A stretch of 64,000 nucleotides of DNA from Ottelia alismoides (GCA_037367405.1 JAZKJV010006041.1:186001-250000), one strand, 5' to 3'. Counted from the first letter of the stretch, positions 46,948 to 60,527 are shown. The notes: a model not told the origin generated them from the letters alone. Numbers and translations: made by a program.

Positions 46948-49900
46948 TGATGAATCTCCATTTCATCATCTTTATTCTATCATTTTGGCCTTAAAAATCC
47001 TAGTAAATGCGTGTAAATACCCTTAATTCATGCATTTTATCATCCATGCATTGTGATGTAAATAGTTTATAAAATATTATTTTTAAATTATAGAATAAAG
47101 AAAAGAAAAAAATAATAAAATATTGAAAATATTTTATGACCCTAAACCCCGAGACCTAGGCATCTCAATGAGTAGGTCGACAAGGAAGAAAGTAGGGGAG
47201 ATAATGGCCAAAATACAATAAAATTCCCTTTTATTTTATTCATTCTTATTCATTTTGGGACCTATTCTTAGTTCCACTTTTGTACCTCAAATAAAGAAAC
47301 TTTGAACATAAAAGTTGTAGATAATTAAATATATAAAAATACAAAATTTGTTTCATACAAAAATAATATACAGATAAAAAGTTACGGTCTGAATAAAATT
47401 CCAAAACTCCAACTTCCCAGACCCATATCTCTCAAATAAAAACTCAAAATATATCAAAATTACTTTAATTGTATATAACTTTTAATAAGCCATTTAATGA
47501 AGGTTGTTTCATATTTTTTGGAGTTACGACGTGCAAGTTAGGTTTTGGACCCCTATTGTATGTTGTACCGATTAAAATATTCATTTTTTATTATTCGTTA
47601 TTTTTATAATTTTATAATTTTATAATTTTGTAAATATCATGTATAATATTTGTACATATTTAAACTAGAATAAAACACTAAAGAAAATGCAAAAAATAAA
47701 ATACTTGTACAAAACACATAGGTAAAATACCAATAAGTATACCTATACAATTAATACTCCTATTTAGTTAAGTGTATATAATATATCAGAAAAAAATGTA
47801 TTTAAGTATCTCAAAATAAGTTATAAATATATAAAAAATTAATTAAAATAATAAAATCAAAAATACAAATTAAAAATAAAATATTAAAATATATAACCAC
47901 AAAAAGTAATCTGTAATTTTAAAAACCCAAAAAACAAAAAAATCATAATAAAATACTTTATAAAATAATAAACTTTTTTCATTTTCATAGCCTAAAATTA
48001 ATAAAATAGTTTATTATTTTTAATTGAATTTACAAATATTTTTTGCAGGATTTTGTCTGATTGGTCTACTTGGACCTACCAGATCATCTCGTTCGTTGAC
48101 CTCGACCAACTCTCTGATTGAGGTCTGCCTCATGTCAGAACGTCGCTTCGCCTCGATTTCTCTGATTTTTGGAGGATGCATATTACACCATTTGATGATG
48201 CGGTTTTCTTGACTTTTCTCCATGATCCTCGAGCATACATGCTGGGACGTTTCCTTGGGGTGAGGGTTGCTGAATCACTGTCATTGCCTCGTTCTTTGGA
48301 GCGTCTAGTTCACCATGTACAAAAAGCCACCCAATGTTCCATTTCGAATTTGAGTCCCTTTTTACCCTTTTCCTCCCATCCTTTCACGCCTTAGGGTTTG
48401 AGCTCCGTGATAGGGAGCTCGACTAGCTCTTAGTTGGGTCGAGGGAGCAGGTTTGAGGCGATCTCCAGCCATCTCCGACCATTTGGCCGTCGAGGTACAT
48501 GTTCACAGCTCCTGGCCATTCGAGCTAGTTTTTAATCCCTTTCCTTTAACTCTTTAGATAGCTGTAGGTTTTAGATGCACTTTTATGCTTTAATTTTGTA
48601 GTTAATAGCATGATTAGCATGCATTTTTAGTTAGTCCTTCGCCAGAACTCTTGAGCTCCGACCACCTTCCTTTTTCATCACCACAACCTATCGCCACCAA
48701 TAATAGCCTTGTCCTTCTTACCAGAGCTTTGTCGTGCCTTCTAGTTTTTATGCAGGTCGAGAAGGGGGCATCTGAGCCCCGATTCTGCCAAGGAAGCACC
48801 TTCCAGGTTCGTTGGGTCCATTGCAACCTCCAGGGACCTATCATTAGTCCCTGGAGCACTTTGAGGCACTTGGAAACTCACCGGAGGTGCAGGAGCACAA
48901 AGCAGCCACCAGTGAAGCTCGGGGTGGTCGGAGGCAGGAGTTGCCTCGATTTCAAACTCGCCACCGACGAGTTCATCAATTGTTCTTCCACCATCGACGA
49001 GCACCGTTCGATCAACTATAGCAACCCGGGACTTCCAGCTGCCGTCGGATCTCATTGCACCACTACCGTCCAATCCCTCCAGGGTATCTAATCCGAGCCG
49101 AGCATTCACGATAGGGTACCGTGCGTTGTGGGGCAGATACGTGTCTAGTGGATCGTCTACAGACCGGATTGCGCCTTAGGTGTAGGTATTTTGCAACTTT
49201 ACCCTCATCATTTTTGTATTTATTAATTAGCCTAGAAAATTTCCTATGCCCTTATAATAGTTTTGTAAAATTTATAAAAAGGGCCCTGAACTTTGCGGTA
49301 TTTGCATTACGGTCTAGGCCACACCACCTCATGTGACGCATCACGTGAGGGGCATTTTGTGCTTGGACCCCTAGGCATTTAGTGATTATGTTCAAACTGA
49401 AACTTTTTAATTAAGTTATAACTTTTTTGGAAAATTGCAAACAAACCACTAGGTTTTATTATAATTACATTTCAGTCCCCACTAGTGGCGTACGTGACCA
49501 GACATGTGATTTTGGAATTTTTGCAGCAAGGCCCTCCTGAGTTTTGGATTTTATAAGTGGTACAGTGAATTTAATATTGCGTTATATAATTTTGGTGAAT
49601 TTGCAGCTTGGTCCTTGCACTTTTATTTATTTACAGAAATACCCCTACTAATGTTGCATTTTCCTTTTGTTGTCTCTATTTATTTAATATATCATTTAAA
49701 CTCAAAAAATCCCCAAAAATATACATAGCTTCTTGGTGCATTACTCTTACATGCCATCATTTTTATTTTGCATTTTGAAGTAATTTATTATTTATAAAAA
49801 ATAAAAAAACATGCACTTTTGTCCTTGTTTGTAAAAGAAAATATATAAAAATTATAAAAATCTTTTGAAAAATTACCAAAAAATATATTTTGTGTATTTT

Positions 49901-50709
49901 TGTGTTTTCAACCTTCAGATAAAAAATCACTTAAAAAATATAAAAGCAAATTCAAGAAAATAGAAAAACTCTAAAAGACTTCATAAAAATTTATAACATT
50001 TTAAAAAAAATCCAAAAATTTTCTTCATTTTATTATCTTTATTTTAAAATTAATTTGGAGAATTTTTGACTCTATTTACTATTTTTAATCTTTAATTTAT
50101 ATTCGAGTAATTCATCATTTTCTATTTTAGGGTATTTTCGACTTTAAAAATATATAAAAAATAGCAAAAATTCTTAAAAAATCATAAAAACAGTAATTTT
50201 TTTAAAACCCAAAAAATATTTTATTTTCTTATTTTTTATTATTCTTGTTAGTTTTTAAATCAACCGTAGCCTATATTGTTTATATATCTCTATATAGCTC
50301 TATATATATTTTAAAGAAAAGGAATTAAAAATATAAAATAAAAAAAGAAAAATACAAAATTAGAAAATTAAAAATCAAAATATAAAAATATAAAATAAAA
50401 AATAAAAAAATAAAAATTAAAACCCACAAAAGAGAACATATATAGACAAACACATCACTTTCACTTTTGTGCATTTATTGCCTCGATCTATCCTGCTTGT
50501 TTCATGTTTCGACACTCTACACATACTTGCACCTATGCACATTTTGTTATAGAGTTATTTATAAAATTTAACTTCGCACATTTATTTTCATTGCTTGATT
50601 TTGAATTGTGGGTTAATTGTTGATTAATTGGGGTTTCGTGTGAGGTCATCTCAACGACCGTTGGTTCGCCTTTTAGATTAACACGACCTCCACAAAATCC
50701 TGATTATCA
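46948..50709 (+). mobile_element. 5' LTR of a family W Tat/Athila-like element
   Basis: TGATGAATCTCC ... CTGATTATCA, 3762 bp, followed by a tRNA-Asp-type primer site. It has a GC-rich island (48050-49160), a paired G-box region near 49325-49350 (hairpin of CCTCATGTG with CACGTGAGG), a TTTGCA...CCC array at 49180-49670, and then a very AT-rich U5. Homologous to the inverted solo LTR at 56911-60527. The partner LTR is not in the window. ORFs such as 48651-49091 are LTR sequence. Confidence 0.82.
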
Positions 50710-50711
50710 AA

Positions 50712-50730
50712 TGGCATCGTTGCTGGGGAG
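50712..50730 (+). promoter_or_regulatory. primer binding site, tRNA-Asp type (family W)
   Basis: TGGCATCGTTGCTGGGGAG, two bases after the LTR. It matches the tRNA-Asp complement with few mismatches. Confidence 0.85.
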
Positions 50731-51787
50731 CAACAACGCATAGATCGACTTTTTGATTGATTGTGTTATTTGTCTATATTTTTGCCTCATTTATTTGCTT
50801 TTTTATCTGATCTTATTGTTTGACTTGTTTAATCACCTTCTCTTGTTGACTTTGTGGGAGGTACCGCGGATCGAGGGAGGCCCTCTACCCAAGGCACCTG
50901 TGCACCCACGTGAAGATGGTGTGAGATTCTGATCTAGCACCAAGGAGGCTTGGAGGACTTGAGAAGACAGTCACATTTTGAGCATATTTTGTGCATTTAT
51001 TTATTTGTAGAATTTAAGTGAGAGAGAGACCATTTAATTTATAATAATACATGCACTCTGGACACTGGACATTCGGGCCCAATTTCCAAGTGTTTGTTCA
51101 CTTGGGCGCTCACCGCGGTTTTGTCGGTTTTCTTCGCATTTTTTCATTTGTTTCTCGGTTTTGTTTTATTTCTTTTGTGTTATTGATCCCTTAGGTGTAG
51201 GAGCTGCTTGACGATAGTATTAGGTTCAAACACCTAATTATATCATCATGTGCCTATAGTCTACGTTTGGATCTAGACAAATCTAATTGCTATTTATTTG
51301 GATTTAAGATCGAGTGCTGAGAGAAGTGCTACATATCGCTTGCCAGAATCTGTTGTGGCGGACATCAATGCACTTCTTAGACCTGACTTTTGGATCTCTC
51401 TTCTAGATATCTAGCATCTAGTTCTTCATGCTAATACCAGTTTCTCATCCTAGGGCAATTTCATCGGCTTGCATTGCATATAGATAGGTTTCAATTCTGC
51501 TGAGCATCTTTGCATGTAGAGTGCTGGAGGCAAGATGAGCATTTCTCTATAGCATTCATCATTAATTTGTCTCTTGCATTGCTTTTCCGACTCTCCTCTG
51601 ATTTTGATCACCTAGGTGCTAAGTAAAATTGACTCATCAATAAGATTCGTGCATTTTCTACTAAAAATCCAAAAAATGTGATAACCAAATAAAATTGGGA
51701 CTGTTAACATTACTTGACCCTAAAATTGACTAAAAAGAAAAATCTTTGTCTTGGGGCGAGTAATCCCTTCATTGTCTTCGCTTTTAA
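50731..51787 (+). other. untranslated leader of the W element
   Basis: No coding sequence recognised. This is the expected 5' leader between primer site and gag. Confidence 0.55.
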
Positions 51788-51843
51788 TTGCTCGTGCACA
51801 CACTAAGGATTAGTGCCCAATTCCTATTCAGCCTCCTAAATGT

Positions 51844-52311
51844 TTGTGCAATTTTGCAGCCGGTCTACCTCACTTTTTTCAAGAGGACTTTCCTCCTAAT
51901 TTTTGTACATATCCGTCCCAGCCACAATATCAGCCCTCAGAGTTTTATCCACATACATCTCCACCTCCATATTTTCCACCTTCACATCCACTCGAGACTG
52001 ATCTGTTGGAGTCACCTCTCACGATTTCCACAATTGAGACCTTGACCCAGTTCATGGAGCAAATGAATTCGAGGATTGACGACTTCACCTGCCTAAATAA
52101 GAGCCATATTGATGCTTCACGATCTGATGATTTGGACTTAATTGAGGATTATTGTGAGAGCTTGAAATCATCAAAAATACAAAAAAATGAGAAAATTTTA
52201 AAAACACAAAAAGAATTCGGGAGACCTTTGGTCGAATCAGACAGTGAGGAGAGTGCTCATCTGCCAGACCCTTCACCCACACATTCACTCACATCTTGTT
52301 ACCATCTCTGA
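51844..52311 (+). pseudogene. gag-like remnant of the W element
   Basis: A 155-codon open stretch. It has a Pro/Tyr/His-rich N-terminal half (PSQPQYQPSEFYPHTSPPPY), then a Leu/Ile helix (TIETLTQFMEQMNSR) and a charged Lys/Glu tail. This composition is typical of the spacer part of plant Tat/Athila gag proteins. No zinc knuckle or protease is visible. The interior is cut at about 52364 by the inverted element. The gag assignment is inferred from its place after LTR, primer site and leader. Confidence 0.45.
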
Positions 52312-52363
52312 CCCTGAGGATGCCATTGTACAGACCCCTCTTGGCTGTCCTTGTATATATGAT

Positions 52364-54187
52364 TGATAACAAGATTTTCACGATTTAAGAAGGTGATTTT
52401 ATCAAGTCGTTGTGTTACCACGAACAATCAAGTCAATCAAATAAATTACAACTACGAGCACAATGGACACATACAATATGCATATGGCAAATAGAGGTTC
52501 GAATCCATAGGGACTTAGCAAGTTCGCAATGTAGTATGGATAACTTATTTTAAAGAGCAAGAATAGATCACACTAGTTATATGTAAAGGTTAAGAGAGAT
52601 TAGGGATTGTAATGCAAATTGAATAAGATCGGACTAATTATGAAACTGGCAAAGCTAAACTTGCTGCGATTAATAATGTCAAAGATATGGTCATAATAAA
52701 CAGATTCAAAGAGACAATTTCATATTCAATGCAGAAAAACCTTTTGCAAGTAACGAAATGATTCAATAGTAGATAGAAAATATGAATACTTAATAAAAAG
52801 ATGAGAGAGAGAGAGTATGAGCTCCTATCTTTTACATTGGAAAAGAACGAGCCTAGAAAAGCAGGGCATGTCCTCACGAAGAGTAATGGAGTACGGGCTT
52901 GGCACTGGAGGCTGATGGAAATGCACGGTGGCACGTTGGAGTGCGCTAGCTTTGTTGAAGAGCAAGCAGCGCACGGGCAGTGGTGACGCCTAAGGCAAGA
53001 GGCCGCACGGTCGGTGCGAGGTTGATGGGCGGTAGCACAAAAGACCCGAACATGTGAGAGACGGCGGTGCACCGATTGACCACTGAAGCAGTTGCGAGTT
53101 GCATGCACGGAAACAGGGGCTGGGTGAAGGTCGCGTGCAGGGGTGCACGGGCCAACTGGGGGTGCTGGTCGCACAAGATGGAACCACTGGCTACATGTTG
53201 CAATGGAGGAAGTGCCGGAATGCATAGGGGAGCTGCTGGTCGCGCATGGTGGTAAAGTTTGCATCGAGAAGGGGACGCGGGTGGACGGAGGCTCGTGGAG
53301 GAGATAGCCGGAGACTGGAGAAGATTAAGTTGGCGTGTGCGGGATGCGCAGAGAAGGTAACTGAGTGCGCTGCTACATGCTAGAGAAGAATGGCCGCGCA
53401 CAACGACGTACGCGCAGGAGGAGGACGCCGGTGCGCGGTGGCGGGAGTTGGAGGAAGAAGGAGAGACAGTCGGGGGCGAGATCCTTGTGTTGAAGGCTAC
53501 GGGTCGGGGGGGGGGGCTCTTTAGTTGTGTGAGTTGTATCCTTCTTATAGATGACGTGGCCGTCCATGCAAAACAAAGAAATAAATGGTATATTAATGAA
53601 ATTGGGAAGGGCTTCCTACGTGCATGGGGAGTATACTCTGCATGTGCGGCTAATAATTTTTTTGAAAAGGAGAGAGAGTGAATAGTAAAGAGAGTATGCA
53701 TGGGGAAGGTACGTGGATGGCTTAATGCAAGATATAAAGAAAGGAACTTTTACATTATCCTCCCTCCCTTTTTTCCAATAAAAAAATGTTCATGAATTGT
53801 AGGGGACACCAATGTGTTGGTTGTTTAGTAAATGTTGTAGATATAAATCCAATGTAATTTTATTTTCTCTCTTAGTATAATAAATATAAACATGATTTGA
53901 TTAGTTTATATAGATAATTATTCAAGTTATATTAGGTAATTTAAACAAGGATGATTAGAAATCATAGAATCATAGAATATGTAATCAATATTTTGAAAAC
54001 ATTTTACTAGGTTACAAAATCATGATCAGTTATGCAGAGATTTTAATTGATTGTGTGCAATTATGGATATTTTCGCTGCTGTATGTAAGGAATATAGATT
54101 ATGTGAATTTGGAGTTTATAGATCAATCGTTAAGGTTGTATATCACATAATTTGATCATATTATCTCTGTATATATTGTAATCATCA
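52364..54187 (-). mobile_element. inverted 3' LTR of an Athila/Tat-type element
   Basis: On the minus strand it begins TGATGATTACAATATATAC directly after a polypurine tract and ends near 52364 (...GTTATCA); length ~1.8 kb. A minus-strand TATA-like TATAAGAAGG lies near 53550, followed by a GC-rich leader (53530-52860). A G-run is at 53506-53516. U5 holds GGTTCGAATCC (52497). The 251-codon minus ORF 52946-53701 spans the LTR promoter and leader and is not gene-like. The left edge is uncertain by a few bases. Confidence 0.7.
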
Positions 54188-54223
54188 CACCCCCATACTT
54201 AAGTCTTGCTAGTCTCGAGCAAG
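54188..54223 (-). other. stem-loop plus polypurine tract of the inverted element
   Basis: On the minus strand, CTTGCT and AGCAAG pair around a 7-base loop (54205-54223 in + coordinates), followed by TAAGTATGGGGGTG and then the LTR start. Confidence 0.82.
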
Positions 54224-55741
54224 AAATATATAAGTAATAATGAAGGATAGGGAAAATAGCCAAGGTAGGTTGGGTGAGGGTTTACAGCAGAAATACCCAC
54301 AAAGTCTTGTCTTGAGTTTTCAGATCTTAACCACACAAATACACAAACTTCAGTAGAGTTGACCCATGGATTAATGATTTGCTCGAATAGTTGACTTGAC
54401 TCAAGTTTTGTAGTTTCAACAGTCTCTTAGTTCCGAAAAACTCAAGATGGTTTCAGAAAATCGATCAAGTCAGATCATTCTAATCAACAGGTATTCTCTT
54501 TGACCTTGAATGGATACAAACGGTGTTCGTGATGTTTTAGCTTTCGTGAGTCAAGAGAACGAGCTAACAGTACAATCTATTAAGGTACCGAACGATTCCC
54601 TACACATATAGACTCAGTCCTCACCTGAATTCAGGCATATTCTCTTTTCACCCAAGTTTGTCAGCATAAACAGTAGGTCATAATTCTTTGGAGAATGGGA
54701 TTTTAATTTTCGGGATTTTCCGTAGACCGCTTTGGTCCGTTGCTCTCATTTTTTCCTTTTTTTGCAGAGCATAACCATGGGCCTCTTTTAAGAATTTTAG
54801 GTGGCATCATTGGGCTGCTACCATGACTTTTTGGTGGAGGAGGGTTATTTGGTGGTCTTCTTTGCTTTTGCTTTGTGTATCTTTGCATGATTGGTGGTTT
54901 TTAGCATTTGTATTGTGATATGTTTTTTTGTGGTGTTTTTTGTCTTGGGTTTTGGCATCAAAAGGTGGTATCGGCTTAATATTGTCTTTGGAGGCACGAT
55001 ACTGTCTTAATTGCTGACATACTTAGACTAGAGAGATCATGTTTCCCCTGAGTCAAGTTCCTTCACTGACTATAGATATGGTTCAGGCATTGGCACAACC
55101 AAGAGGACAACTCCTCACCTCAACTAAATTGTAATTGTATCTCTAAACTCAACTCAATCAAGCTAAGTGCAATGTGCAGTTGTTTAATATCCACTGAAGA
55201 GTTTAAGAGTGAAACTAGTTGCTCAGGTGATCTAGTTAGATACAGAAGTTCATTCACCAGTAGAGTTAGTGGAACTTGAGAGAATAAAGTCCATATGGAC
55301 ATGAAGAAAGCTTAAAACTCATGCCTAGTGAAATTCTAATGGAATTAAGTGGATTATGGTCAACTCAGCTTCTGTCTATGATCTATGCAATGAAGAGTTG
55401 TTTTCTCAAAAGATATGATAAAACTAGGAAGGATGTATTTTTTGGTGGTTTTCTTGAAGTTTTTTTGAAGTTTTTTTTAAAGTATGCAATTTTGAAAACT
55501 ATGCAGACACCCCCCATACTTATCAGAGACCATGTCCCCATGGTGAAGACAAGGTGTAATAGGAAGACCAAAAGAAGGAGTGAGTGAAAAGTATTTTTTT
55601 TGCAGTGAGGAGGGGTACCCCCATACTTATCTAATGCAATGCAGTGAAAATGAACATGCGAGCAGTAAGACGAAAAGATACCTGTGAGGAGAAGCTCACG
55701 CGAGTGCATGATTTAACGCCTCAGCTTGGCGATGTGGTGGT
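54224..55741 (-). other. 3' untranslated interior of the inverted element
   Basis: Noncoding between the integrase end and the polypurine tract. Two further AAGTATGGGGG tracts on the minus strand (near 55508-55520 and 55615-55628) copy the polypurine motif. The ORFs here are short and domain-free. Confidence 0.65.
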
Positions 55742-56710
55742 TCATTTTTCCTGCAGAAGGTATGTTGTGCAGACAGGCATAGGACCAGATGGTTCAACAA
55801 CGGGTTTTAGTCTTTGACCATTGACTCTAAAAGTGGCTTTAGTGTTTGGGTCAGAAATTTCTATCGAGTCCTTATCGAATACTTGAGTTACAATGTATGG
55901 TACTTTCCATTTTGATCTCAGTTTTCCTGAAAATAACTTCAATTTTGCATCAAATAGCCATACTTTTTGATTTTCTTTGAATGTTTTCCTCGAAATGTTG
56001 GCATCGTGCCACAACTTGATTTTCTCTTTGTTTAGTAGGTTGTTATCATATGCTTGTGATCTCAATTCTTCCAGTTCAGATAAGTCCAATAGTCTTTTTT
56101 TTCCAGCCTCATCATAATCCAAATGACATTTCTTGATCGCCTAGAGTGACTTGTTGTGGATCTCTACAGGTAGATGGCAAGGCTTTCCATAGACCGACCT
56201 ATATGGGCTCATTCCTAAGGGTGTACGGAAGGCTGTACGATAGGCCCAAAGAGCAGAAGGTAAGTGTTGAGACCAGTCTTTACGATCAGAGCGGACAATT
56301 TTCTAGAGGATGGTCTTGATCTCCCGGTTTGACAGCTCAACCATTCCATTGGTCTGTGGGTGATAGGCAGTTGAGACCCAGTGTTCGACCCCATTTTTCT
56401 TAAGTAAGTTCTTGACTGGAGCATTCAGAAAATGTGTTCTGTCATCACTAATGACCACCTTGGGTAATCCAAATCGGGAGAAGAGATTGTTTAGGAATTT
56501 AACAACAGTGGCGCTATCAGCAACACAAGTGGGAATGGCTTCAACCCAACGGGACACATAGTCAACAGCGAGTAGGATGTGCTGATAGCCTTGTGAGGTG
56601 GTGAAAGGTCCCATGAAGTCTATTCCCCAAGTATCAAAGATCTCAACTATATGTACGGGTTGGAGGGGCATCATGTTGCGGCGGGTCACTGTTCCATTAG
56701 TCTGACAGGA
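55742..56710 (-). pseudogene. Athila/Tat-type integrase fragment
   Basis: Minus-strand integrase of a Ty3/gypsy element. It starts inside the zinc-finger end (SCQTNGTVTRRNMMPLQP). The catalytic core follows: D in TWGIDFMGPF, D in VVISDDRTHF, and E 35 residues later in TNGMVELSNREIK. After the core come the SALWAYRTAF..PLGMSPY..VYGKPCHLP segment and the C-terminal domain (VWLFDAKLKLFSGKLRSKW, then RVNGQRLKP). One frame runs throughout but carries TAG stops at 56303-56305 and 56141-56143. The wording (P.HIVEIFD.WGIDFMGPF, KPCHLPVE) is characteristic of Athila/Tat integrases. Sequence upstream (reverse transcriptase, RNase H) is lost at the junction near 56711, where LINE sequence begins. Confidence 0.9.
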
Positions 56711-56905
56711 TGTTATTCAAAAAATACCACAACATTAACCCTTACAAGAGATATATTTAATATGTTAAAGACTCTAATAATAAATGGACAGTAGAGGATC
56801 AAACGAGATACAATTTCCTCATCACTCAGGCATAGTGGACACACATTGGTGGTTGAGGTAGTATTGTTAAAGGTCTATCTTGTGCTCGAAGTTTGTCATG
56901 GTTTA
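56711..56905 (-). pseudogene. LINE (L1-type) 3' fragment, zf-RVT region
   Basis: On the minus strand it reads LRAQDRPLTI, then (after a frameshift) NVCPLCLSDEEIVSRLILYC. This is the CxxC...HxxxxC-like zf-RVT region (PF13966 type) found after the reverse transcriptase of plant L1-type LINEs; the His is replaced. It continues at 60533-61190 beyond the solo LTR. Confidence 0.72.
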
Positions 56906-56910
56906 GTGAC
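56906..56910. repeat. target-site duplication of the solo LTR (GTGAC, partner GTTAC at 60528-60532)
   Basis: GTGAC lies left and GTTAC right of the solo LTR. One mismatch is consistent with an old duplication. Confidence 0.6.
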
Positions 56911-59900
56911 TGATGACAGAGATTTTCATCGCGGGTCTAGATACATATCACACAGAGTAGAGACGCAGTCGCTGAGGCGACCCACAATAAGAACCTCGAT
57001 CGATCAACAATTAACCCACAATACAAATTAAGCAATAAATTAAAAAATGTGGTGTTAAAATTTATTATAACTCTACAATAACATGTGTATAGGTGTAAGC
57101 ATATGTAGATTCGAACTCATGGAGCAAACGGTAGAAGGAATTTTATCTTTCATCTCTTGTCCATTTTTATTGTTTTTGTGTGTTTTTATTTTATTTTTAT
57201 TTTTATTTTATTTTTTTGTATTTTGTTTTTAATTTTATAATTTTATATTTTCTTTTTATATTTTCAGATTTTTATATTTTCTTTTTCTTTTAAAGCTATA
57301 TATAGGATATATAAGACTATATATACAATATAGAGGATTATATTTATAAACACTACTAAATATAAATAAAATATGAAATAAAAATTGTTTCTATATTTTA
57401 TATATTTTTATAGCATTTTTGTAATTTTTCTAGAATTTTGCTAATTTTTAAGGATTTTTAAACTAAAAAATATCCCAAATCAGGGATTAAATAAATAGAG
57501 CGAAATTGATTTGAATATTAAAAATAGTAGATAAGTCCAAAGTTACTCAAATCAATTTTAATATATAAATATTTATAGAAAGAAAGTTAAGAAAAACATT
57601 TTTTTGGATTTTTAATGATTTTATAGATTTTTATGAAGGATTTTATAGTTTTTCAATTTTTAAGCCTTTTCTTTTTCCATTTTTAGTGATTTTTGGAATG
57701 AAGTTAAAAAATAATAAAATAGATAATATGTAATTTTTTTGGAATTTTTCAAGATGTTGTTATATTTTTTGGTATTTTCTAAGCTAGATAGTACAAAGTT
57801 AAGCTCCTTTTGATTTTAATAAATGGATAAAATGCCCAAAAATCAAAATAAAATACATGTCGTGAAGGTTCATGGCAAGGGGTATCAATCCCTATTTTTG
57901 TGATTTTTTAGGAGCAAACAACTATTTATAAGAAATAGATCAACTGCATAAAAATACATATCCTATCAGGGGTATATTTGTAATAAAATAAACTTTAGGG
58001 GGCTCAGTGCAATTTTGCTAAAAATATACAACATAAATCAATTTTATTGGACTTTTTATCAATTACATAAATACCAGGGGCATACATGCAATTTCACCAC
58101 CTCATGTTGGACGACACATGAGGTGACGTGGAATGGACCTAGGAGCAAATAAATGAAGTACACGGGCCTTTTCGTAAAATTCCCAATTTATTTTACGCAT
58201 GAATTTTTATTTATAATACTAAATATTAAATATACAGAAAGGTGTGGCTAAAGTGCAAATTACCCCATGTTATGCAAGCGATCGGACGGCTGAGACCGTC
58301 TCACTCGTCCATGTGGTGCGTCCCTGTGCGTCGATACTAGTTCGACGATGGATGGCTCTGATTAGATCATCCAAAGGCGATCAACGGTTGAGGCTTCATA
58401 CATCCAATGACAACTGCTACGTCTGGGGCTCGATCTCGATCCAATGGCGGAGAGCGAAGAGGGAAGAACAGGGAGGAAGCTCCGGCGAGGCGAGCTTCCT
58501 CCAAGCAGATCCCGCTCTCCCATTATGCAACGTGGCTACAAAGTGGATCTAGACGTTCCTGGAAGGGTCCAATTTTGATTGGCAGCGTTAGGAGACGGTG
58601 GCTCCCCGCAAGGTTGGAGGATGGGGGCTCCACCGGGTACCTGAAAGGATGTCAAAAATCGACCCCAACGGGGGTCTCGAGCCTCCAGACCTGCATACGT
58701 TAAGCATAACAAAAGAAGGACGGTTCGGGGGGCTCGTTTAGTGGTGGAATGGAGCGGAGTGGGTCGGGCGGAGGTGCTTCCGGCAGGCGGTGGAGTTGAA
58801 GCTCCTAGATCCAGATCCACAGGGGATCTGGTGGTCTGGAGTGTAGTGGGGCAATCAGAAACGACGGGAGAAGAGGATGAGGTGGTCTGGTGTCGGTCAA
58901 CACAAATGACTAAACTAATTGCAGAATTTAAATGAGTGAATTAAAGCTACCTAAAGCAAAGAAAAAGGCACAACTCTTACCTGACCGAGGGCCAAGGAGC
59001 AGAGGTGGCCGAAGTTGGCCGCCTTGGGTGCAACCTCCACCGCCTCCAACCACCATGGACTCAGGGGACCTCCCCTAAAATGGGGATGCACTCTTGGCCG
59101 AAGCCTCTGGGTTCTAGAGGGTAGAAGATGACCAAAGAAGCAAGGGGAGGTGGAGACGTTTATTTAACTACAAGTTAGGGCACCCTTATTGACCGACTAA
59201 TTTGTAGAGATTGGGCACTAAATGACAAAACAACAATTTTATTCAAAAATAATTATTTTAAAATAATATTTGATTTTATTGATTTTTATTATAAAATAAA
59301 AAATATTTATTATTTTATGTAATATTTTATTATGATTCTTATTTATTTTTTGATGTTATTAATTAGTAGTTAATTTTTAGGATTATATTTATAGTTATAT
59401 TTATCTATATTTTGGCTAATTTATTTTTATTTTGTATATTTTATTTTTTATATATTATTCTCTTATTTTATATATCTATAACTTATTTTTATCTAATATA
59501 AATATATTTTCATTATATTTTTGTGATTTTATTTGTACACTTATAAATAAGGGTGTATAATATGTAGGTATACTTATAGGTATTTCATCTATGATTTATA
59601 TTCCTTATTTTATTTTAATGTATTCTATTGGATTTTTATTTAGCTTTATATTTTTAATGGAATTATATTTTACAAGAGTATAAAAATATAAAAGAATAAA
59701 TAATAAAAGAATGTTTCTACTTTATTTATATACATGTATCAACATAGGTATTTTGCCTATATATTATATAGACTTATTTTATTTTGTATTTTCTTTTTGG
59801 TTTTAATATGTACATAAGATATAAATAATAATTACCAAATTATAAAAAATATAATCAGAAATAATAAAGAATGAATAAAATGAATATTTTAATCAGCTAT

Positions 59901-60527
59901 AATGTACAATTAGGGTCCAAAACCTAACTTTCATATCTTAACTCCAAAAAAATATGAAACCACCTCCATGAAATAGCTTATTAAAAGTTATATAAAAGTA
60001 GAGTGATTTTGATACATTTTGAGTTTTTATTTGAAAGATATGGGCATGTAAAGTTAGGATTTTGGCTTTTATTTTGTCTATAAAAGGTACATATTGTATT
60101 ATTTCTGTACAAACTCAATTTTGTAATTTTTTTACATTATTATCTACAACTTTCATGTACAAAGTTTTTTGATTTGATGTATAAATAATAAAGAATAAAA
60201 TGGTTGTAAAAAATGCTTTATTGAATGAATAAATAAATGTGTTTTTATTGTATTTTTGGCCCTTATCTCCCCCTACTTTATTCTTTGTCGACCAACTCAA
60301 TTCTCGACTTGGTCTCAGGGTTTAGGATCCTAAAATACTTTTGGTATTTTATTCTTTTTCTTTTCTTCCCTTTTTATATAATTTTGGCATTAAAACAATA
60401 TTTTTACGCAATAAATGCAATAAATGATGAATGCTATTTTGCAGAAATTAATGCTATTTACATGCATTAGCTAGGGGGTTTCAAGGTCAAAATGATAGAA
60501 TAAAGGTGATGAAATGGAGATTCATCA
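56911..60527 (-). mobile_element. inverted solo LTR of family W
   Basis: On the minus strand it starts TGATGAATCTCCATTTC (60527) and ends ...TCTGTCATCA (56911); 3617 bp. It is homologous to 46948-50709 across its length. No primer site or polypurine tract flanks it, and LINE sequence lies on both sides, so it is a solo LTR. It contains the GC island (58240-59160), the unit array (57950-58260), and a hairpin CCTCATGT/ACATGAGG at 58098-58124. Confidence 0.85.

Noticed and set aside
52497..52540. possible tRNA gene from GGTTCGAATCC
   Set aside because: Only a T-arm-like motif is present. No acceptor stem, D-arm or anticodon arm can be built, and it sits in LTR U5.
52946..53701. 251-codon minus-strand ORF
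   Set aside because: It spans the promoter and leader of the inverted LTR and has a Ser/Pro/Ala/His-rich composition with no domain.
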